DNA of 64,000 nt from Escallonia rubra. Lineage: Eukaryota; Streptophyta; Magnoliopsida; Escalloniales; Escalloniaceae. The stretch spans positions 62,001 to 126,000 of the forward strand of contig JAVXUO010002513.1 in assembly GCA_033065855.1 (NCBI GenBank), given 5' to 3'. Every line of letters starts with the position of its first letter. Positions within the stretch are counted from its first letter, which is position 1. The position numbers were made by a program, and so were the translations under genes. Below the pieces are notes generated by a model. The model was not told the origin of the DNA. It made no database searches and worked only from the letters and a program-made list of their open reading frames with translations. Of the stretch, positions 58,037 to 64,000 are shown piece after piece.

Positions 58037-58408
58037 CTCCCTCCGTCCCTAAAAAACTGATCATATTTCCTTTTTGAGTCATTCCACAAAAATTGATCAC
58101 TTCCAAATTAAGAAATATTCTGTAGGTATTTTTACATATTTACCATTTTTATACTTTTTTATTATATTTCTCTCACCACATTTGATTCTCTATCAACTCA
58201 TTTTCTCTCTCCTAGCCCACCACTTTACACTTTTTTATTATATTTCTCTTTCCACATTTAACACTCTACCAACCAATTTTCTCTCTCATGGCCCATTCTC
58301 TTCCCTCCTCTCTTTAAAGGGTAAAATGGGAAAGACACACAATATATAACATAAATCCTTAATATACGTGCAAAGTCAAATGGATCACTCTTTTAGGTTC
58401 GGAGGGAG
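58037..58408. mobile_element. Stowaway-type MITE
   Basis: The ends are CTCCCTCCGTCCCT (left) and AGGTTCGGAGGGAG (right), the Stowaway/Tc1-mariner signature, flanked by the dinucleotide TA (58035-58036, 58409-58410). The 372-bp interior is AT-rich without a gene. Confidence 0.9.
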
Positions 58409-58410
58409 TA

Positions 58411-59471
58411 CTAATTAGTCTTATTTTCATGAATATTTAATTAAGTATAATTAAAAAGTCTTTTTATTGATCGTGAGGGCCTTATGTAGAAACGAAATTG
58501 TTTATAGTTAGTTTTGTAGAATTGCACATATACATTTTTGCATCTTAAAGGTTTGGATATTCTCAAATATAGTACCTAAGAATTATTTGATTTAATTGTA
58601 CTATTTTTCCTTCTAATACATATGTAATTTTTGTTCAAAATCTCATATATACGATATAGCCACTTTAATTTGTTGGTCGTGCGGTCTTATCAAAGCAAAA
58701 AACTATCCTATAATTTGATTATCAAAATTATGTATTATACAGATTTCTTTTGATATCATTATGTTTTGTGTGTGTATGTATGTGTGTGTAGCTGATCCAT
58801 ATTCAACATTATAAAATAGACAATAACTCCCCCCGGAACACAACTGGAGTAGATGACGGTTGATAAAGGAATCTTTTTCATTTTTGTCAAAAATCAATTT
58901 TAGCTCCCACTCATGACCCATGTAACAAGCTACACCACGGGAAAATCGGTGTTTTACTACCAATCATATTTATGCACTTGCTCATGATCACGGTTTAAAT
59001 AGATCTATTTTGTTGGAAAATGAAAATGCAAATGGCACCATATCTGTAATAAGTAAATGCCTCACAGGACTCTCAGCATGCTACCAGTCCGATCTAACTA
59101 ATAATTCTCGATGTGAAAACACAGAGACAAAGGTCTGAGTCTTGTTATAGCTCTTTCATAGGTCACACAGATCATGAAGATGCACACTCCCCCATGTGAA
59201 ATATTCATCATCTCCAACTCCCTGTCTAACCGCTAGTAAGAGTAGTGTTTAGCTTTGCCCCCCCCCCCTCTATTTTCCAGATACCTTTGGTTTGAGTGAG
59301 CCCTTAACCGATACTAACATCTAGTAGACGGCCAAATCACCACCGGTAGATGTGGATTCAATAAACTTAAATTAATTGTAACATAAGGATCACATATAAA
59401 ATTATATTTGCATACCTTTAGATTTGTTGGTCGTGTGGTTCCACCCAAAAAAATATGGTCAATAGTTAAAG

Positions 59472-59472
<1 letters not shown>
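58411..59472. other. Intergenic, no gene seen
   Basis: AT-rich. A TTGTTGGTCGTG(C/T)GGT segment occurs twice (about 58670 and 59427), suggesting remnants of one repeat family. A C-run lies near 59260-59270. Confidence 0.5.

Positions 59473-59516
<44 letters not shown>
59473..59516. repeat. (TA)n microsatellite
   Basis: About 22 TA units directly before the MULE terminus GGGAGCTGATCC; probably the target of its insertion. Confidence 0.9.
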
Positions 59517-59519
<3 letters not shown>

Positions 59520-59530
59520 AGCTGATCCCT

Positions 59531-59624
59531 TGACAGCGCTGGCAAAATAGGACATCTTGCCAGCGCGATCGGGCCGTCCATTCAGGATGGACGGCCCATA
59601 TCACTTTTTTTTGCGGCGCTGTCA
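59531..59624. other. Nested inverted repeats at the MULE left end
   Basis: The outer arms TGACAGCGC (59531-59539) and GCGCTGTCA (59616-59624) enclose two perfect hairpins. One is GCGCTGGCAA/TTGCCAGCGC (59536-59545, 59557-59566). The other is GGGCCGTCCAT/ATGGACGGCCC (59571-59581, 59587-59597). Together they could fold as a cloverleaf-like cruciform. Confidence 0.85.
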
Positions 59625-59627
59625 GTC

Positions 59628-59880
59628 GTCCGCTACATAGTGTAGCGGACGGACCTTTTTACCATCTTGCCCTCGCTCACCCGTCCGCTAGACTGTGTAG
59701 CGGATGACATTCTTGGGCCCACATCGTCCGACAAAAAGTAGTCTGCCACACTGTCTAGCGGACGACTGTCACAACTGCACAATTCTGACACAATTGTGAC
59801 TTGTCTGACACAATTGTGACTTGTGTGTACTTTTATTTCTGAATTGTCGGCAATGATGTCCGCTAGACAGTATAGCGGAC
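59628..59880. repeat. Left set of four 23-bp palindromes
   Basis: Copies at 59628-59650, 59683-59705, 59741-59763 and 59858-59880 share GTCCGCTA...TAGCGGAC (one has GTCTGCCA, one ends GGAT). The first has perfect 10-bp arms. They lie between the terminus and the transposase start, where binding sites or promoter elements are expected. Confidence 0.85.
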
Positions 59881-60393
59881 AGTATTGCCCATCCCCAAAA
59901 CCTACTCAATTTTCTTTCAGCACAATTTTCTTCTCCTTCGGACTCGCTTCCATTTTCAGCTGCCTTCAAGCTTCGAGTAACACTTGCTTCAAGCTTCGCT
60001 CAAGCAAAGTAAGTTTGCTTCAAGTTTTCTTGATGTTCTAGAAATTTGTCACTGTATTCATCAATTTGTGATTTTATACTCTAGATTTTTTGTGATGTTC
60101 TAGACATGATGTTCATAAAAAAGGTATAATTTGTTAACTTTATATTTAATTCATTATAGTTTAATTCGATTTTTTGGCATGATGAATTCGTCTATTTATC
60201 TTACTAATTTAAATTTGTTATGTTCAATAAATTAATAATTGTTAATTTGGAGACACTTTTGAGATTATGCATACGGTATGTTTGTCATCCTAAATTGGTC
60301 TATTCGCCAAGGTAATTTTTAGGTAATATTTTCAGTTAGAAATGCCATTTGATTGTTAAGCGTAGTCTATTTCTACACAGCTCTTGTTTCACA
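59881..60393 (+). promoter_or_regulatory. Upstream region of the transposase gene
   Basis: About 510 bp between the last left palindrome and the transposase ATG, AT-rich from 60010 on. A GCTTCAAG...GCTTCGAG/GCTTCGCT motif repeats near 59965-60020. It should hold the promoter and 5' leader; a GTAAGTTTG sequence at 60008-60016 could be a splice donor for a leader intron ending near a later AG, but this is uncertain. Confidence 0.4.
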
Positions 60394-62688
60394 ATGTCTG
60401 ATTTCGTGTCGAGCTCCAACGTCCCCGTAGATGCTAGTGATCCGTATCTAGGACGAACATTTGCTACGTTGGAAGAAGCTGAAGAATGTTTTCGAGCGTA
60501 TTCATTGAGGGTTGGTTTTGGCATTAGAATAAAGACTTCAAGAACGAGCACCATAACGAGAAAGATATGCTCTCGCTTATACGAGTGCCATAGGAGCAGA
60601 AACCCAGTGCAAAATGAGACACGCGTAGGCAATGATGACAGTGATGACGAAATAGGATATCCGCGTAGAAGACGGGACTGCTTTGAGCGCACAAATTGCC
60701 AGGTCAAGATGTTCGTAAGCTACAAACCCAAACAAGACCATTGGCTTATTACCAGCCTGGAACTGGCACACAATCACCCGTTAGTAACCCCTTCTAAGGT
60801 GAGTCAGATGCATCAACACAAGAAGATGGGTAAGGTCGCAAGGAGCCTGATTCAGACAATGAGCAATGCGCGACTAGGACCTACCGACATGATTAATGTT
60901 CTTGCTGAACAGGCTGGGGGAATTCAAAATTTGACCTTTAACACGACAGACGTTCGTAACGCGGTCCGAACCCATAGACGAGCCGCGTATGACCTCAATG
61001 ATGCTCAAGCCACAATGAGCCTATTGAAACGGATGCAGATGGAGGACCCGCAGTTGACCTTCGATTATAAACTTGACGACGAGCATCGAGTTAGCACAAT
61101 TTTTTGGGTCGACGGTCGTTCGAGGCTTGCTTATAAGCATTTTGGGGATGTCGTGACGTTCGACACCACATACCGTACCAACAAGTACTCGATGCCGTTC
61201 GCCCCTTTCACGGGGGTCAATCATCATTATCACTCCATCCTGTTCGGGTTCGCCTTGTTAAGGGACGAGACCGAGAGTTCTTTTGAATGGTTGTTTAGGA
61301 CGTGGCTGGAAGCAATGAACTTCAAAGCACCCAAAGTGATCATCACCGATCAAGATTTGGCAATGAAGAAGGCTATTGTGACTGTCTTCCCAGACACTCG
61401 GCACAACTTGTGCACCTGGCACATAAGCAACAAATACCCGGAACGGCTGCATCACGTGTACGCAAAGTATCCAGACTTTAAACAGGATTTTGACAAGTGC
61501 GTCCTCAAGTCGTTAACGATTGAGGAATTCGAGGAGAGGTGGGAAAAGCTTGTTCGGGATTACTCATTGCAAGACAACGAGTGGCTCCAGCACTTGTACG
61601 AGCGCAAAGAGCAATGGATTGGCGTTTACACGAGGAGGTATTTTTCAGCGGGCATGAAAACGACGAGCAGGAGTGAATCGATGAATGCCACGTTCGATAG
61701 TTATGTGGGTACAGCTACCAATTTGAAGACTTTCGTTGCATCCGCACAAAAAGCGGTAGCTTCGTTGTTCGTAAAAGAAAGGGCTGCCGACTTTGCAACA
61801 ACGTACAAACAAAGGAGAAGGTTGCTCGAGACCCTGCTGGAGCTGAACGGTGCCAAAGTCTATACGAAGGAGATCTTCTTGCTATACCAAGTAGAGCTGC
61901 GAAAATCCGGACGATATAGTATAAACAAGGTGGCAGAAATGTCTACGCGTGAGTACAAGGTTTATTCGCTCGTGAATGACCTCGTCCCTGAGAAGCTGCG
62001 CAGAATGTATACGGTGAGCCACGACACATTGACGGACTCGGTGACATGTGTTTGCAAGAAGTTTGAGTTCCATGGCATCCTGTGTAGACACGTTCTGCGG
62101 TTTTTCACCCAGAAGAATATCAGGACAATCCCCGATAAATACGTCTTGCCACGGTGGACGAAAGGTGCAAACAGGTTGCACGGTACCATTTCTTTTTCGG
62201 AGCACCCGTATACTGACTTTGAAGAATCAGAGACATTGCGGTATAATCATCTGGTGACGATGTTCACCCGTTTGTCCGTAAAGGGTGCTGCTACAATGGT
62301 CGGTTATAAACATCTCCTCGAGGTAGCTCAGCAACAAGAGCCCATCGTCGACCAGTTGGAAGCAGCTTCAGTCACCAACGCGGTTGACACCGAGCCAACG
62401 ACGGGATCAGAAGACGACGAGCCGGGGGAGGAAGACGACAATGATATCCTGCCGTTGGATCCAATTATATCGCAAACGAAAGGCCGCAAGAGATCTACGC
62501 GGATGAAAAGCTCAATTGAAACGACAACTCAACCTAAAAAGCTGCGAAGGTGTGCATTGTGCAACAAAATGACTGACCACGACAAGCGGAACCATTACAA
62601 GGCACTGGGGATAAGTCCAGGGGGTTTGCAAGACGGGGAAGAAGATGACGCCGAAGATGAGGACGGACAAGCTGCAGTGGACCTTTAA
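60394..62688 (+). CDS. FAR1-type MULE transposase, 764 aa, intact
   Basis: It would cut and join the element ends as a nuclear transposase. Domains: a FAR1-like N-terminal DNA-binding region (about 18-125; GRTFATLEEAEECFRAYSLR, with C and H residues up to LELAHNHPL), a MULE core with D257 (TFDTTYRTN) and D319 (ITDQD), and a candidate third acidic residue E428 in SRSESMN. A SWIM zinc finger follows (C552, C554, C564, H566 in CVCKKFEFHG...CRH). The tail is acidic, with a basic patch (KGRKRSTRMKSS) and a CALCNKMTDHDKRNH motif. The frame has no stop or frameshift. The ATG at 60394 is preferred over the in-frame 60349 because MSDFVSSS fits family N-termini. It may be a mobile-element gene or a domesticated FRS-like gene; the flanking palindrome arrays favour the former. 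Confidence 0.9.
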   Translation: MSDFVSSSNVPVDASDPYLGRTFATLEEAEECFRAYSLRVGFGIRIKTSRTSTITRKICSRLYECHRSRNPVQNETRVGNDDSDDEIGYPRRRRDCFERTNCQVKMFVSYKPKQDHWLITSLELAHNHPLVTPSKVSQMHQHKKMGKVARSLIQTMSNARLGPTDMINVLAEQAGGIQNLTFNTTDVRNAVRTHRRAAYDLNDAQATMSLLKRMQMEDPQLTFDYKLDDEHRVSTIFWVDGRSRLAYKHFGDVVTFDTTYRTNKYSMPFAPFTGVNHHYHSILFGFALLRDETESSFEWLFRTWLEAMNFKAPKVIITDQDLAMKKAIVTVFPDTRHNLCTWHISNKYPERLHHVYAKYPDFKQDFDKCVLKSLTIEEFEERWEKLVRDYSLQDNEWLQHLYERKEQWIGVYTRRYFSAGMKTTSRSESMNATFDSYVGTATNLKTFVASAQKAVASLFVKERAADFATTYKQRRRLLETLLELNGAKVYTKEIFLLYQVELRKSGRYSINKVAEMSTREYKVYSLVNDLVPEKLRRMYTVSHDTLTDSVTCVCKKFEFHGILCRHVLRFFTQKNIRTIPDKYVLPRWTKGANRLHGTISFSEHPYTDFEESETLRYNHLVTMFTRLSVKGAATMVGYKHLLEVAQQQEPIVDQLEAASVTNAVDTEPTTGSEDDEPGEEDDNDILPLDPIISQTKGRKRSTRMKSSIETTTQPKKLRRCALCNKMTDHDKRNHYKALGISPGGLQDGEEDDAEDEDGQAAVDL

Positions 62689-62692
62689 TTTT

Positions 62693-62820
62693 TTGTATAA
62701 GTTTGACATTTGTAATAATTTTTATGGCATGATAGACATTTGTATAAGTTTGACATTTGTAATAATTTTTATGGCAAGATAGACATTTGTATAAGTTTGA
62801 CATTTATAATAATTTTTTAC
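62693..62820 (+). repeat. 47-bp repeat, three copies, behind the stop codon
   Basis: TTGTATAAGTTTGACATTTG starts at 62693, 62740 and 62787. It begins five bases after the transposase stop and so forms the start of its 3' UTR. Confidence 0.9.
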
Positions 62821-62913
62821 CTAATAATTTTTCAACCGAATACTGGAATGTTTTTACCATCTGATGTATAGCGGATGGACATGCAGGGACCTAATTTTTT
62901 GGTCTTCATTTAT

Positions 62914-63779
62914 GTCCGCTATACTATATAGCGGACAGCGTAGTAGAAAGCTCCACCCATCTAAACTTAGAAAAATTTGGTCTTCATTTTACGTCCGCCA
63001 TACAATGTAGCGGACGGCATAGCAGAAACTTTGGTCTTCATTTTACGTCCGCTATACAATGTAGCGGACGGCATAGCAGAAACAAGAAGGCTATTTTACG
63101 TCCGCCATACAATGTAGCGGACGGCGCAGCAGAAAGCTCCACCCATCTAAACTTAGAAAATTTTAGTCTTCATTTTACGTCCGCTATACAATGTAGCGGA
63201 CGTCATAGCAGAAACTTTTGGTCTTTTATGTCCGCTATACTGTATAGCGGACGGCGCAGCAGAAAGCTCCACCCATCTAAACTTAGAAAAATTTGGTCTT
63301 CATTTTACGTCCGCCATACAATGTAGCGGACGGCATAGCAGAAACTTTTGGTCTTTTATGTCCGCTATACTGTATAGCGGACGGCGCAGCAGAAAGCTCC
63401 ACCCATCTAAACTTAGAAAATTTTGGTCTTCATTTTACGTCCGCCATACAATGTAGCGGACGGCATAGCAGAAACTTTGGTCTTCATTTTACGTCCGCTC
63501 TACAATGTAGCGGACGACATAGCAGAAACTTTGGTCTTCATTTTACGTCCGCCATACAATGTAGCGGACGGCGCAGCAGAAAGCTCCACCCATCTAAACT
63601 TAGAAAAATTTGGTCTTCATTTTACGTCCGCCATACAATGTAGCGGACGGAATAGCAGAAACTTTGGTCTTCATTTTACGTCCGCTAGATTGTATCGCGG
63701 ACGGAGCAGCAGAAAGCTCCACCCATCAACACTTAGAAAAATTCTCTACCTACCTTGTCCGCTACATTGTATAGCGGAC
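62914..63779. repeat. Right array of fourteen 23-bp palindromes with alternating spacers
   Basis: Copies start at 62914, 62993, 63047, 63100, 63179, 63230, 63309, 63360, 63439, 63493, 63547, 63626, 63680 and 63757, all 23 bp, of the pattern GTCCGCYA...TAGCGGAC. Start-to-start distances are 79 or 51-54 bp (77 for the last). The long spacer contains AGAAAGCTCCACCCATCTAA and the short one AGCAGAAACTTTGGTCTT. Blocks of two copies (about 130 bp) are themselves repeated. A degenerate half-copy lies near 62865. Confidence 0.92.
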
Positions 63780-64000
63780 GGCACAGCAGAAAAACTAAAC
63801 TTCACTACTTAGAAATTTTTTGCACCATTTCGTTTTCCACATTTCAATCATTCCCAATGAGGCCAAAAAACCAACAACTGAAATCAATCAATCAGTAATC
63901 GACAACAGAAATCAACACAAATCAAATCACACCAATGAATCACGGTTTATGTAAAAAATACTATTATGATACAAATCAAATCACGCCAATGAATCACGGA
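63780..64000. other. AT-rich end of window
   Basis: AT-rich sequence with the words AAATCAAATCAC and CCAATGAATCACGG each occurring twice (about 63918-63945 and 63974-63999), i.e. a direct repeat that may continue past the window. No element end is recognised. Confidence 0.5.

Larger units (their letters stand above)
59517..64000 (+). mobile_element. Potentially autonomous MULE with palindrome arrays, right end outside the window
   Basis: The left terminus is taken as GGGAGCTGATCCCTTGACAG right after the TA tract. Inward come a cruciform-prone segment, four 23-bp palindromes, an intact transposase gene, a 47-bp triplicate repeat and fourteen more palindromes. Palindromes of one family on both sides of the gene unite the structure as one element. 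No right TIR or duplication is seen before 64000, so total length and TIR type are unknown. Confidence 0.75.

Noticed and set aside
62914..63779. Regularly spaced palindromes resembling a CRISPR array
   Set aside because: The host is a plant, spacers are of only two repeated types rather than unique, and no cas-like gene is present. It is a transposon-linked array.
63293..63812. Open frames of 116 and 129 codons in the palindrome array
   Set aside because: Their sequence is the same peptide repeated because it translates the DNA array.
1..64000. tRNA, rRNA, riboswitch or other structured RNA genes
   Set aside because: None recognised by eye; a covariance-model scan would be decisive.

Overview
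The window is nuclear DNA of a flowering plant, most likely a eudicot; I cannot name the species. It holds one ordinary nuclear gene with spliceosomal introns, the large subunit of ribonucleotide reductase (RNR1, 32990-39379, 17 exons, 810 codons). Almost everything else is transposable elements of plant-specific lineages: Tat-type Ty3/gypsy, L1-type LINEs, CACTA, MULE, hAT-like and Stowaway.

Region 1 (1-28479) is a nest of retrotransposons. The outermost layer is a degraded LINE on the + strand (12391-16344, continued at 26990-28479, ending in poly(A)). Its left side was cut by a Tat-lineage gypsy element (945-12390) with decayed gag, protease, RT, RNase H, second RNase H and integrase, an antisense plant-mobile-domain gene, and an intact 3' LTR. 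The gag of that element is itself cut at 944/945 by what looks like the end of another LTR (1-944). The LINE was broken again by a 10,645-bp minus-strand element (16345-26989) with 3-kb LTRs, the target duplication AATAT, a PBS, a PPT and only a gag gene. It is a non-autonomous relative of the first element, sharing LTR ends, the PPT and gag similarity.

Region 2 (28480-39379) has a young non-autonomous MULE with 66-bp terminal inverted repeats and a 9-bp duplication, a hAT-like element with an 8-bp duplication, then RNR1 with an E2F-type site and a TATA box upstream. All RNR1 exons join in frame and all expected active-site cysteines fall at the family positions. One intron has a GC-AG boundary.

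Region 3 (39380-59472) is intergenic and repeat-rich. It holds a small MITE-like element, a decayed 5-kb MULE-like element that encloses a TIR element and a CACTA element carrying a captured HSP90 exon, a nearly full-length minus-strand LINE with a 16-bp target duplication (47617-53063), another MULE (53498-54418) and a Stowaway MITE (58037-58408).

Region 4 (59473-64000) begins with a (TA)n tract, followed by the left end of a potentially autonomous MULE. It has an intact 764-codon FAR1/MULE transposase (60394-62688) flanked on both sides by 18 copies of a 23-bp imperfect palindrome, with a cruciform-prone left terminus. The right end lies outside the window. This palindrome-plus-transposase arrangement is the most unusual structure I found.
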